Position numbers and translations under genes: made by a program. A stretch of 64,000 nt of DNA from Lachnospiraceae bacterium (GTDB taxonomy: Bacteria > Bacillota > Clostridia > Lachnospirales > Lachnospiraceae). Location of the stretch: contig JAGAQU010000061.1 of the NCBI GenBank assembly GCA_017622575.1, positions 1 to 64,000 on the forward strand, written 5' to 3'. A model generated the notes under the pieces. The model worked only from the letters and a program-made list of their open reading frames with translations. It did not search any database and had not been told where the DNA came from. Shown one piece after another: positions 16,517 to 25,373 of the stretch (its first letter is position 1; each line of letters opens with the position of its first letter).

Positions 16517-17925
16517 TGAGACGGTTTGAATCATTAAAAAGAGTAATAGTGCTTTGGCTTTCCTATATAGGCCTTTTTCTGCAAACGGCGGTTTACGCCT
16601 ACATATGGTTGGAATACTATTATCCTGCCATCAGTAAATTTACTGCCCGTCTGAAATATACAAGGAACGGGCATATCGGTATGTTTGCCATATATTTTGC
16701 GCTGCTGTTCTTTTTCACCAGCACCTATGGCGGACTGAAGATTGGATATCTGAAACCCATGGACCTGTTTTTCTCACAGGTTTTTGCGATTTTGCTCGTC
16801 AATATCCTGACTTATTTCCAGCTTTCCCTGATGAACAACTGGTGGCTGGATCCCAAACATTTTATGGTGGCAACACTTGTGCAGTTTGTCATTGCCATTG
16901 TGTGGGATAATATCTGTAACTTATTTTACAGAAAGGTATTTCCTCCGAGGGAAATGCTGTTTATCCACGGAGAGCATTCCGTGGAGGATATCCTTCGGAA
17001 GTTTGCTTCCAGAAAGGATAAATACAAAATTGTAAAGTGCATGGATATTAAGGAAGGGTCCGAGAAGATCAAAGAGGAGATCGATAAGAGATACGGAGCT
17101 GTGGTTCTCTGGGATATTCCGGCGCAGGACCGCAATACACTCTTAAAATACTGTTACAGCAGGTCTATCAGAGTTTATATGATGCCTAAGATACCGGATG
17201 TACTGATCAAGGGTTCCGATCAGCTCCATCTGTTTGATACACCGATCATGCTCACCAGGGAATATGCCCTGACAGTGGAGCAGAGGATTGCAAAGAGACT
17301 AATCGATATCGTGTGTGCGCTTGTCCTGACAGTAATCACTTCCCCGATCATGCTGATCACGGCAATCTGCATCAAGTGTTATGACAAGGGGCCTGTCCTT
17401 TATAAGCAGGTGCGCTGCACCATCGGCGGCAGGGAATTTCAGATCATGAAGTTCCGCAGCATGCGTGTGGATGCGGAGAAGGATGGCGTGGCAAGATTAG
17501 CCTCGAAGAATGACAGCAGGATCACACCGGTGGGCAGATTTATCAGGGCTGTCCGGATTGATGAGCTTCCCCAGCTTTTTAACATTCTGAAGGGAGAGAT
17601 GTCCTTTATCGGCCCGAGACCGGAACGCCCGGAGATCATCAGACAGTATGTGGAAGAGATGCCGGAATTTGTGTTCCGCATGAGAGTAAAGGCGGGCCTT
17701 GCAGGGTATGCGCAGGTTTACGGGAAGTACAATACAACACCTTACGATAAATTGAAACTGGATTTATCCTATATTGAGAATTACTCAGTATGGCTTGATA
17801 TCAAGCTGATGCTTCTGACACTGAAGATTCTGATCAAGGCGGAAAGTACGGAAGGCGTTGAAGAAACGCAGACGACAGCTATGAAGGCAGAAGGAAGGAT
17901 GGAAGAGGGAAAGCAAAATGAGTGA
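16516..17925 (+). CDS. polyprenyl-phosphate sugar-1-phosphate transferase (WcaJ/PglC-type)
   Basis: A 469-residue initiating glycosyltransferase. The N-terminal half has about four or five membrane helices and a CoA-binding-like cytoplasmic domain. A re-entrant helix (about 255-285) leads into the catalytic domain, with YKQVRCTIGGREFQIMKFRSM, RIDELPQLFNILKGEMS and FIGPRPER as family landmarks. It moves a sugar-1-phosphate to undecaprenyl phosphate, the first step of repeat-unit assembly. I choose the GTG start at 16516, which has AGGAG upstream and overlaps the preceding stop (TAGTG). An earlier in-frame ATG would overlap the previous gene by 34 bp. Confidence 0.9.
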   Translation: MRRFESLKRVIVLWLSYIGLFLQTAVYAYIWLEYYYPAISKFTARLKYTRNGHIGMFAIYFALLFFFTSTYGGLKIGYLKPMDLFFSQVFAILLVNILTYFQLSLMNNWWLDPKHFMVATLVQFVIAIVWDNICNLFYRKVFPPREMLFIHGEHSVEDILRKFASRKDKYKIVKCMDIKEGSEKIKEEIDKRYGAVVLWDIPAQDRNTLLKYCYSRSIRVYMMPKIPDVLIKGSDQLHLFDTPIMLTREYALTVEQRIAKRLIDIVCALVLTVITSPIMLITAICIKCYDKGPVLYKQVRCTIGGREFQIMKFRSMRVDAEKDGVARLASKNDSRITPVGRFIRAVRIDELPQLFNILKGEMSFIGPRPERPEIIRQYVEEMPEFVFRMRVKAGLAGYAQVYGKYNTTPYDKLKLDLSYIENYSVWLDIKLMLLTLKILIKAESTEGVEETQTTAMKAEGRMEEGKQNE

Positions 17926-19039
17926 GGAATACAGAAAAAGCGGAATGGATCTTCGCAGGTTCTACCTGTGCTTTCAGGGAAAAATATGGCTGCTTGTCAT
18001 GCTCACCGTTATGGGCGCTGTGATCGGTGGTGTCACCTATCAGGTAGTGAGAGCCATGCGTATGCCCATTACCTATGAGGGAGTTTCCAAACTATATATC
18101 AGCTTTGGTGTGGATGAAAGCGGTGAGGTCTACCAGTATTACAACGGATACACCTGGAATGATCTTCTGGATGCGGATCCGATTCTTGACAGGATTATGA
18201 AATACGTGCCGCAAGGATATGATAAGGAGGAAGTCCGGGAAGCAACGGGAGCAGAAATCTTATCTGATATCAGACTTCTTACCGTTACCGTCGATGGAAG
18301 CACGGAAAAGTTTGTGCGGGAAATTCAGGAAGCGGTGGAAAACGGACTTGTGGATTACGCTAAGGACAGTGAAGAATTAAAGAGAATCGAAGTGATCAGA
18401 ACAGACGATCCGGTCCGTGTTTATTGGGATAACAAAGCAGTCACAGCCTGTGTGGCGGGAGCAGTTGTTTTTGCGGTGATCGCCAGCCTTGCCCTGGCTT
18501 TTGCGTATGTACTTGACGATGCCGTCTATGTGCCTTGCGATGCAGAGAAAAAATATCCCTATAAGGTACTTGGCATGACCATGGAAAAACAGGCCGGGTT
18601 GCAGCCTTATGCCAGAGAACTTCAGGCAAATTTCGCTTATCTTTTAAATGACAGAAAGCATTTTGCCATGATTGATATGGGAGATCAGTGTGATCTTCGC
18701 AAATCGGAACTTTTGCTGGTGTTAAATGCCGGTGAGAATGAATTTGTAGGAGGAGACGGAGAGGCCGGAGGCCTTACCTGGACGTTGCCAAAGGACCCTG
18801 ATGAGGTAAAGACAGGAGAAGAGTGGGAAGCGGATGCGTTTAATGAGAATATGCTTTCCGAAAACGAGCTTGCAAGAATCAGAGAACTTAAGGGCGCAGT
18901 AATCATGCTTCCTTTCGGGGAAGATGTGAGCAGAAAAACAAGGCGTGTCTTAAGTCTTCTTGAAAATCAGGATTGCCCTGTGCTCGGTATGGTGATCACA
19001 AGAGCTGATGAAGAATTCTTAGGAAGATATTATCGTTAA
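17918..19039 (+). CDS. Wzz-like chain-length protein with degenerate BY-kinase-like tail
   Basis: A 373-residue protein with two membrane helices (about 22-42 and 168-190) flanking an extracellular domain, the layout of polysaccharide co-polymerases such as Wzz, CapA and YveK. The cytoplasmic C-terminus (about 200-373) resembles a tyrosine-kinase fold at its end (GAVIMLPFGEDVSRKTRRVL, then GMVITRADEEF). I see no Walker A motif and no tyrosine cluster at the tail, so it should not be an active kinase. It overlaps the previous gene by 8 bp. The likely role is setting polymer length with the EpsG-like polymerase. Confidence 0.75.
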   Translation: MSEEYRKSGMDLRRFYLCFQGKIWLLVMLTVMGAVIGGVTYQVVRAMRMPITYEGVSKLYISFGVDESGEVYQYYNGYTWNDLLDADPILDRIMKYVPQGYDKEEVREATGAEILSDIRLLTVTVDGSTEKFVREIQEAVENGLVDYAKDSEELKRIEVIRTDDPVRVYWDNKAVTACVAGAVVFAVIASLALAFAYVLDDAVYVPCDAEKKYPYKVLGMTMEKQAGLQPYARELQANFAYLLNDRKHFAMIDMGDQCDLRKSELLLVLNAGENEFVGGDGEAGGLTWTLPKDPDEVKTGEEWEADAFNENMLSENELARIRELKGAVIMLPFGEDVSRKTRRVLSLLENQDCPVLGMVITRADEEFLGRYYR

Positions 19040-19051
19040 CGGAGTTTTGAG

Positions 19052-19834
19052 ATGAAATTGCAGGTACTTGCAGCAGCAGTGGAACAGGATGTGAGAGCGC
19101 TTGCGGAAAGCATGAATCTTTCCACGGATGCGATCATTGTTAACCAGTGTGGAAGCTGTTCCTATGAAGAATTTGAATACAAAGGCAGGCAGATCCGCTG
19201 TTTTTCTATGAAAGAACGTGGAGTGGGACTTAGCAGAAATACGGCACTTCTTCATGCAGATGCCGATATTGTGCTGTTTTCGGATGAGGATATCCGTTTC
19301 TATGACGGATATGAGAAGCAGGTGCTTTCTGCCTTTGAAAGGAATGCAGATGCGGATCTCATCACCTTTAACTTTAAAGTGGATGAGAGAAGAGCTACCT
19401 ATTACAACACAGAAGAAAGGCCGATCAGGTGGTATAATTACGGGCGGTATCCCACCTACAGCGTGGCTGTCAGATTGGAATCTATCAGGAAATGCAACGT
19501 CAGTTTCTCCCTTTTGTTCGGGGGCGGAGCCAGATACAGCAACGGGGAGGACAGCCTGTTTTTGCATGACTGCCTGAAAAAGGGAATGCATTTATATGCC
19601 TCCACGGAGGAGATCGGGGAAGAAAAATACAGGGAGTCCACCTGGTTTAAGGGATATAATGAAAAGTTCTTCCTGGACAGAGGTGTGTTGTATGCTCATC
19701 TGTACGGGAAAATGGCAAAGTTGTTTTCCCTGCGTTTCCTTATGGCTCACGGTGGGGAAATGTGCCGGGAGATTTCGGTTAAGGAAGCCTACGGTCTGAT
19801 GAAAAAAGGAATCCGTGAGGGAAGACTCAGATAA
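19052..19834 (+). CDS. GT2-like glycosyltransferase
   Basis: A 260-residue GT-A type protein. The metal-binding acid cluster is FSDEDIRF near residue 72, preceded by ERGVGLSRNTALLHADADI. The usual N-terminal donor-binding block is divergent (LQVLAAAVEQDV, VNQCGS). Later, FGGGARYSNGEDSLF is a probable acceptor-site block. It belongs to the same operon and should extend the repeat unit. It starts 12 bp after the Wzz-like gene. Confidence 0.82.
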   Translation: MKLQVLAAAVEQDVRALAESMNLSTDAIIVNQCGSCSYEEFEYKGRQIRCFSMKERGVGLSRNTALLHADADIVLFSDEDIRFYDGYEKQVLSAFERNADADLITFNFKVDERRATYYNTEERPIRWYNYGRYPTYSVAVRLESIRKCNVSFSLLFGGGARYSNGEDSLFLHDCLKKGMHLYASTEEIGEEKYRESTWFKGYNEKFFLDRGVLYAHLYGKMAKLFSLRFLMAHGGEMCREISVKEAYGLMKKGIREGRLR

Positions 19835-19855
19835 ACGGAGTAATAGAGGTAATTT

Positions 19856-20962
19856 ATGATTTTGTATGTATTTGTGGCAATCGTCACGGTGCTGCTTGGT
19901 CTTCTTGTCAACAATCATGAGGTGAGAGACGAGGGCGGAATCACAAGAGGTCAGATGCTGAACGGACTGTCACTTTTGTCAGTTTTTCTGATTCTGTTTG
20001 CGCTGTCATCATGCCGGCTGAATGTGGGAAACGATTATGCGAAGTATGTGGAGTTCATGCATCTGATCCGCTGCGATGCCTATGTTCCCACGGAGTTTGG
20101 ATTTAATTTTATCGTGAAGCTGCTCTATGGAATCAGCGGGTTTGAAAATTACCTGCTGGTCTTTGCTTTTTTTGCTTTTTTTACGGTGCTTCTGTTCCTT
20201 GCGGCGATTTACAGACAGGCTGATTCTTTTGGATTCAGCTTTTTCCTGTTTATGGCGCTTGGATATTATTTTCAGTCTTTCAGCACGGTGAGATATTATC
20301 TTGCACTTGCCATTACGCTCTTTGCCATTCCCTATGTGCTGAGAAAAGAGTGGCTGAAATTTATTTTTCTGATTCTCATCGGAGCGACCTTACACAAATC
20401 TCTGCTGGTAGTAATTCCGCTTTATTTCCTCGCATCCGTTGCCTGGAAAAAATGGCAGCTTGTGCTGGCTGCTGTGTTCTGCTCCACCTTTTTCTTCCTG
20501 CAGGATTTTTATCTGAAACTGGTCGTTTTCCTTTATCCCACCTATGAAGAGACGGAATATCTGGAAGGGGGCACCAGCTATGTGAATATTGTGCGGTGCT
20601 TATGCGTACTTCTGCTCGCCCTTCTTTTGTATCAAAAGGTGGTGAAGGACAGCAGAAGAAACCGGTTTTATTTTTACTGTAATCTGGGAGCAATGGTAAT
20701 GTATGTGTGCTGTTCTTTCCTTCCGGTGATTTCCAGAATCGGCTATTACCTCACGATTACCCATATCTTCTTTATACCGGCACTGATAAACGGTGTGGAG
20801 AATAAAAAAATGAAAAAGTTTCTTACCGTCTGCACGGTGGCAGCAGGTGTTTTGTATTTTGCACTTTTGATGAGTAAGGCAAAAAATCCGGGCTTTCGGA
20901 TTCTGCCTTATGAGACGTTTCTGTTTCATGATATGGTGCCTATCTTGTCGGACGTCAACTGA
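19856..20962 (+). CDS. EpsG/Wzy-like polysaccharide polymerase
   Basis: A 368-residue polytopic protein with about 10-12 membrane segments. The pattern NVGNDYAKYVEF near residue 60, then PTEFGFNFI, is characteristic of EpsG family proteins, which are thought to polymerise repeat units outside the membrane. RYYLALAI and ATLHKSLL blocks also match that family. It lies among glycosyltransferases and a Wzz-like gene, which supports the role. A weak ribosome site (GGAGTAATAGAGG) precedes the ATG. Confidence 0.83.
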   Translation: MILYVFVAIVTVLLGLLVNNHEVRDEGGITRGQMLNGLSLLSVFLILFALSSCRLNVGNDYAKYVEFMHLIRCDAYVPTEFGFNFIVKLLYGISGFENYLLVFAFFAFFTVLLFLAAIYRQADSFGFSFFLFMALGYYFQSFSTVRYYLALAITLFAIPYVLRKEWLKFIFLILIGATLHKSLLVVIPLYFLASVAWKKWQLVLAAVFCSTFFFLQDFYLKLVVFLYPTYEETEYLEGGTSYVNIVRCLCVLLLALLLYQKVVKDSRRNRFYFYCNLGAMVMYVCCSFLPVISRIGYYLTITHIFFIPALINGVENKKMKKFLTVCTVAAGVLYFALLMSKAKNPGFRILPYETFLFHDMVPILSDVN

Positions 20963-20997
20963 CAGATAGACCTAAAAAGGCATGGAGGTGTTATACA

Positions 20998-21837
20998 GTG
21001 GGACCGCAGTTTTCCATATTGGTGGTTTGCTTAAACCCGGGAGAGAAATTAAAAAATACGCTGGACAGTATCGGAAGGCAGACCTTTACGGATTATGAGA
21101 TCGTGATCAAGGATGGCGGATCCACGGATGGATTCCTCGAGGGCATGAAAGTAGAATTGGCGAAAAAAGTGCTCGTTTCAGGGGAACATATCACGGTGAT
21201 CGAAACGAAGGATGCCGGTATTTATGATGCCATGAACCAGGCAGTGGCAAAGGCGCGGGGAAAATATGTCTATTTCCTTAACTGCGGCGATCTTTTTTAT
21301 GATGAAAATGTGCTGGCAGTGATGAACGAACTGATTCGGGAAAATCCTTCTGCCCATGGCATCTATTATGGCAACATTTATGAGAGGCTGACCGGTCAGA
21401 AGGTGACCTCCAATCCAAGAATAGATGCATTTGCATGCTATCGGAATGTGCCCTGCCATCAGGCATGCTTTTATGACAGAGAACTGCTTCTTGCCCACCC
21501 TTTCTGTACAGAGTACAGCGTAAGAGCCGATTATGAGCAGTTCCTCTGGTGCTTTTTTACGAAACAGTACATGGAGGATGTGCTCTTTTGCTACAGTGAT
21601 ACCATGATAGCCGACTATGAGGGCGGTGGCTTTTCGGAGACGAAAAAGAATAGAAAGCTTTCCGAAAAGGAGCATCAGGAGATTGTCAGTCAGTATCTGT
21701 CTAAGGCACAGATCAGGAAATATAAACTGATCATGTGGCTTACCCTTGCCCCTGTGAGAACATGGCTTTCGAGAAATAAGGTGACTGCGGGATTTTATAA
21801 CCGTGTGAAGAGAATGCTTTATGGCGGAGAAAGATAA
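20998..21837 (+). CDS. GT2 glycosyltransferase
   Basis: A 279-residue GT-A enzyme starting with GTG, with GGAGG about 9 bp upstream. Landmarks are ILVVCLNPGEKL, IKDGGSTDGF, the DAGIYDAMNQAVAKARG block and the acidic LNCGDLFYD near residue 97, which replaces the usual DxD. This subset resembles WcaE/colanic-acid-type transferases. The intact copy is related to the broken GT2 gene at 44865, which has the same IKDGGSTD and GIYDAMNQ blocks. Confidence 0.88.
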   Translation: MGPQFSILVVCLNPGEKLKNTLDSIGRQTFTDYEIVIKDGGSTDGFLEGMKVELAKKVLVSGEHITVIETKDAGIYDAMNQAVAKARGKYVYFLNCGDLFYDENVLAVMNELIRENPSAHGIYYGNIYERLTGQKVTSNPRIDAFACYRNVPCHQACFYDRELLLAHPFCTEYSVRADYEQFLWCFFTKQYMEDVLFCYSDTMIADYEGGGFSETKKNRKLSEKEHQEIVSQYLSKAQIRKYKLIMWLTLAPVRTWLSRNKVTAGFYNRVKRMLYGGER

Positions 21838-21841
21838 GAAG

Positions 21842-23146
21842 ATGAAAAAGGTTTTATGGATTTGCAATATTATGCTTCCGGCTGTTGCAAGAAAGCTTTC
21901 CCTTCCCTACAGCAACAGGGAGGGGTGGCTCTCCGGTATTTTTGACAGGATCACGGAGAAAAAAGGAGAAATAGAGATTTCGGTCTGCTTTCCAATAGGA
22001 AAGCTTACTGCCAAAGAGGAGGAACTGCTTTCCGGTCTTACGGTCAATGGAGCAAAGTGCTATGGCTTTCATGAAAATCTGAATACACCGGAAATTTATG
22101 ACAGCGGGCTGGAGAGAGAATTCCGGGAGATCTTTGAGAAGACAGAGCCGGATATGATCCATATTTTCGGGACGGAGTTTCCCCATGCCCTTGCGGCGGC
22201 GAGAGCATTCGGAAAGCCTGAGAGAACTCTCGTTGGGATTCAGGGACTCTGCTATGAGATCGCCAAGGTCTATATGGCAGGACTCCCCGAAGAGGTGCAG
22301 AGAAAGGTTACTTTCCGGGACTTCCTTCGGAGAGATTCCTTAAAGCAGCAGCAGGAAAAATTTTATCTGCGGGGGAAAAATGAAATTGAAGCCATTTCTC
22401 TGGCCGGACACATTACCGGAAGAACGAGATTTGACAGAGAAGGAACTTCCAGGATTAACGGGAAAGCTCTTTATCATTCCATGAATGAGACCATGAGAAG
22501 CAGCTTTTATGAAGGGATGTGGGATCCGGAAGCCTGTGAAAAGCACAGTATTTTTCTGGGACAGGGAGATTATCCGCTCAAAGGATTTCATTTTCTTTTA
22601 CAGGCCATGCCGGAAATTTTGAAAAAATATCCGGATGCCATGCTCTATGTTTCCGGAAACAGCGTGATCTCCCATCAGACTGTAAGAGAGAAGATAAAGC
22701 TTCCGGCCTACGGGAAATATTTGCTTTCGCTGATCAAAAGCTATCATCTTGAGGACAGGGTGGTGATGCTCGGGAAGCTTTCAGAGGAGGAGATGAAGCA
22801 GCAGTTTTTAAAATCCAATGTTTTTGTGTGTGCTTCTGTTCTGGAAAACTCTCCCAACACGGTAGGTGAGGCTATGCTTCTCGGTGTGCCCGTGGTGGCA
22901 TCGAGAGCGGGAGGCATTCCCGATATGATCACTGATGGCAGTGAGGGACTCTTGTTTGAAACGGGAAATCCGGCTGACCTTGCGTCGGCTGTCGATAAAA
23001 TTTTTTCTAAGGAGAAGGATGCGGAAGGAGATACCCTTGCCGTGAGAATTTCGAAGGCTGGAAGAAGGCGGGCGAAGAATGCTCATGACGGGGAAACAAA
23101 TTACAGGAGACTTCTTGAGATTTATGGGGATATCCTAGGAGCGTAA
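21842..23146 (+). CDS. GT4 family glycosyltransferase
   Basis: About 434 residues, GT-B fold. The C-terminal nucleotide-binding half contains GQGDYPLKGFHFLLQA, a VFVCASVLENSPNTVGEAM block and the E-x7-E pattern ENSPNTVGE, followed by GVPVVASRAGGIPDM, all standard for GT4 retaining enzymes. I start at ATG 21842, after the previous stop; an ATG at 21821 adds seven residues and overlaps the upstream gene. It should transfer a sugar from a nucleotide donor to the growing unit. Confidence 0.9.
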   Translation: MKKVLWICNIMLPAVARKLSLPYSNREGWLSGIFDRITEKKGEIEISVCFPIGKLTAKEEELLSGLTVNGAKCYGFHENLNTPEIYDSGLEREFREIFEKTEPDMIHIFGTEFPHALAAARAFGKPERTLVGIQGLCYEIAKVYMAGLPEEVQRKVTFRDFLRRDSLKQQQEKFYLRGKNEIEAISLAGHITGRTRFDREGTSRINGKALYHSMNETMRSSFYEGMWDPEACEKHSIFLGQGDYPLKGFHFLLQAMPEILKKYPDAMLYVSGNSVISHQTVREKIKLPAYGKYLLSLIKSYHLEDRVVMLGKLSEEEMKQQFLKSNVFVCASVLENSPNTVGEAMLLGVPVVASRAGGIPDMITDGSEGLLFETGNPADLASAVDKIFSKEKDAEGDTLAVRISKAGRRRAKNAHDGETNYRRLLEIYGDILGA

Positions 23147-23148
23147 GT

Positions 23149-24348
23149 ATGACCATTACCTTTATTTCAAATTATATTAATCATCATCAGATTCCGTTTT
23201 GCAATGCATGTTATGAAAAACTTTCGGATGATTTCTGCTTTATCCAGACACAGCCTATGGAACAGGAGCGCATTGATATGGGCTGGCATCCGGACGCGGC
23301 AGCGCTTCCCTATGTGCTTTGCCTTTATGAGGAGGAAGAAGCATGCAGAAAGCTGATCATGGACAGCGACATCCTGATCGCAGGCTGGAGCGGAAGAGAA
23401 GATCTGATACTGGAAAGACTTGAAAAGGGTAAGCCGGTGATCCGCATCAGTGAGCGCCTTTACCGGGAAGGACAGTGGAAAGCCATTTCTCCTAAAGGTC
23501 TTTTGCAGAAATATAAAGAGCACACCAGATATCGAAAGGAAAAGGTTTATCTTCTCTGCGCCGGCGCTTATGTGCCCTCCGACTTTCATATTATCAGGGC
23601 TTATCCGGGAAAAATGTACCGCTTCGGTTATTTCCCGGAAACCGTTCATTATTCGGAGGATCAGTGGGAGAAGCTGAAGCCATCAGACGGGGTCCTTCAC
23701 ATTGTTTGGGCAGGCAGATTCATTCCCCTGAAGCATCCCGAAATGATGATCGGACTTGCAAAAGTACTGAAAGAACAGAACATTGATTTTCGGATCCATA
23801 TGGCAGGAAGCGGCGAGATGGAGGAAGAACTGAAGAAAAGCGCGAAGGAAGAAGGCGTTTTAGAGAACCTGATTTTTTATGGCTTTCTTCCGCCGGAAAA
23901 AGTGAGAAGGATCATGGAGAATAGTCATATCCATGTATTTACCAGCAATCATCTGGAGGGCTGGGGAGCTGTGGTCAACGAGTCCATGAACAGTGGCTGC
24001 GTTGTGGTGGCAAATGTGGAGGCAGGAGCAGTTCCCTATCTGATAAGCCATGGGGAAAACGGAATGGTTTATCAGGAAGGAAACTTTGACGAAATGGCAA
24101 AGGAAGTGCTCTATCTTGCAACACACAAAAAAGAGCGGGAATCCATGGGGAGAGCAGCTTATGAGACTATAACAAAACTTTGGAATGCGGAGCATGCGGC
24201 TGCAGAATTGCTCCGTTTTGCAGAGGAAATTCTGCGAGGGGAACCTACCCCCGCCAGAGAGGGCCCTTTGAGCAAGGCACCGGTGATCGCACCGAAGAAG
24301 ATGTACCGCCTAATGACAGAAAAACAAAGCGAAAGTTTAAGAGGATGA
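23149..24348 (+). CDS. GT4 family glycosyltransferase
   Basis: A 399-residue GT-B enzyme starting two bases after the previous stop. The N-terminal half is divergent. The C-terminal half has WAGRFIPLKHPEMMI, IHMAGSGEMEEEL, FYGFLPPEKV and HLEGWGAVVNESMNSGC, then EAGAVPYLI, giving the GT4 signature. The last 50 residues are basic and probably unstructured. Confidence 0.88.
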   Translation: MTITFISNYINHHQIPFCNACYEKLSDDFCFIQTQPMEQERIDMGWHPDAAALPYVLCLYEEEEACRKLIMDSDILIAGWSGREDLILERLEKGKPVIRISERLYREGQWKAISPKGLLQKYKEHTRYRKEKVYLLCAGAYVPSDFHIIRAYPGKMYRFGYFPETVHYSEDQWEKLKPSDGVLHIVWAGRFIPLKHPEMMIGLAKVLKEQNIDFRIHMAGSGEMEEELKKSAKEEGVLENLIFYGFLPPEKVRRIMENSHIHVFTSNHLEGWGAVVNESMNSGCVVVANVEAGAVPYLISHGENGMVYQEGNFDEMAKEVLYLATHKKERESMGRAAYETITKLWNAEHAAAELLRFAEEILRGEPTPAREGPLSKAPVIAPKKMYRLMTEKQSESLRG

Positions 24349-24369
24349 GCAGGGAAAGAAAGGCTATTT

Positions 24370-25371
24370 ATGGAACAGACAGAAAAACAGGTGCTGATCA
24401 GTGTGATCGTGCCCATTTATAATACAGTGGAATATCTGCCAAGGTGTGTGGATTCGATCCGCAGACAGACCTATCGGAATCTGGAGATCATCCTGGTGGA
24501 TGACGGCTCCACCGACAACAGCGGGGCTATGGCGGAAAAGTTTGCCCTGGAGGATAAGAGGGTAAAAGCATTTCACAAGGAGAACGGGGGCTCCTCCTCC
24601 GCAAGGAATCTGGGTATCGAAAAGGCGTCCGGGGATTTTATCGGGTTTGTGGACAGTGATGACTATATCGAGCCGGAAATGTATGAAAGACTTCTTTTTG
24701 CTGCCCTTTCCGAAAATCTTATGATGGTGCAATGCTCCAGAGATGAGATTGACGAGCAGGGAAACCGGATGGAAAATGTCTGTACACCGCCGGAGAAAGC
24801 AATTCTTATGGAGGACGAGAATTTCATGAGAGAGCTTCTGATGCACAGAGGGGACTGTTCTTTCTGCACCAAACTGACAAAAGCCTCTCTTTTAAAGAAT
24901 CATCACTTTCCGGAAGGAGAGCTCAATGAGGATTTCAGACTGCTGACAGAGCTGCTTGCGGAAATTCCTGCTGTTATGATATTGCCTCAGCAGGATTATC
25001 ATGTTTTTTACCGCTATGGCAGCAATACAAGGACCAGAAACAAGGATGAGTTTCCAAGGGTCTTTACGGATATTGTGAATAATGCGGACAGAGTGGAGAA
25101 GCTGGTTTTGGAAAATTATCCTTCCCTTACACAGGAAGCAAGACGCTTTGCCCTGTTCCAGAGGCTTGACTATATGCTGCATATTCCCATTTCCATGATG
25201 AATAAGGAGAATGTATTTTATGTTCAGGTATGCGACTATCTGAAAAAGCATAGAAAGGACATTAGAAAAAATCCTTATCTGACAAAGAAAAATAAACAGT
25301 ATTTAATGCTCTTTTCCGTTGCACCTGCTTTTGCTCGGAAAGCGCATGCGAGACTAAAAAAATTGAGGTAG
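24370..25371 (+). CDS. GT2 glycosyltransferase
   Basis: A 333-residue GT-A enzyme. Landmarks are ISVIVPIYNTVEYLPRCV, VDDGSTDNSG, GGSSSARNLGIEKASGDF and the DxD in FVDSDDYIEPEMY. The C-terminal part is helical and basic. It follows the GT4 gene by 22 bp and its stop overlaps the next gene region (TAGTGATG). It most likely adds a hexose or hexosamine to the lipid-linked unit. Confidence 0.9.
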   Translation: MEQTEKQVLISVIVPIYNTVEYLPRCVDSIRRQTYRNLEIILVDDGSTDNSGAMAEKFALEDKRVKAFHKENGGSSSARNLGIEKASGDFIGFVDSDDYIEPEMYERLLFAALSENLMMVQCSRDEIDEQGNRMENVCTPPEKAILMEDENFMRELLMHRGDCSFCTKLTKASLLKNHHFPEGELNEDFRLLTELLAEIPAVMILPQQDYHVFYRYGSNTRTRNKDEFPRVFTDIVNNADRVEKLVLENYPSLTQEARRFALFQRLDYMLHIPISMMNKENVFYVQVCDYLKKHRKDIRKNPYLTKKNKQYLMLFSVAPAFARKAHARLKKLR

Positions 25372-25373
25372 TG

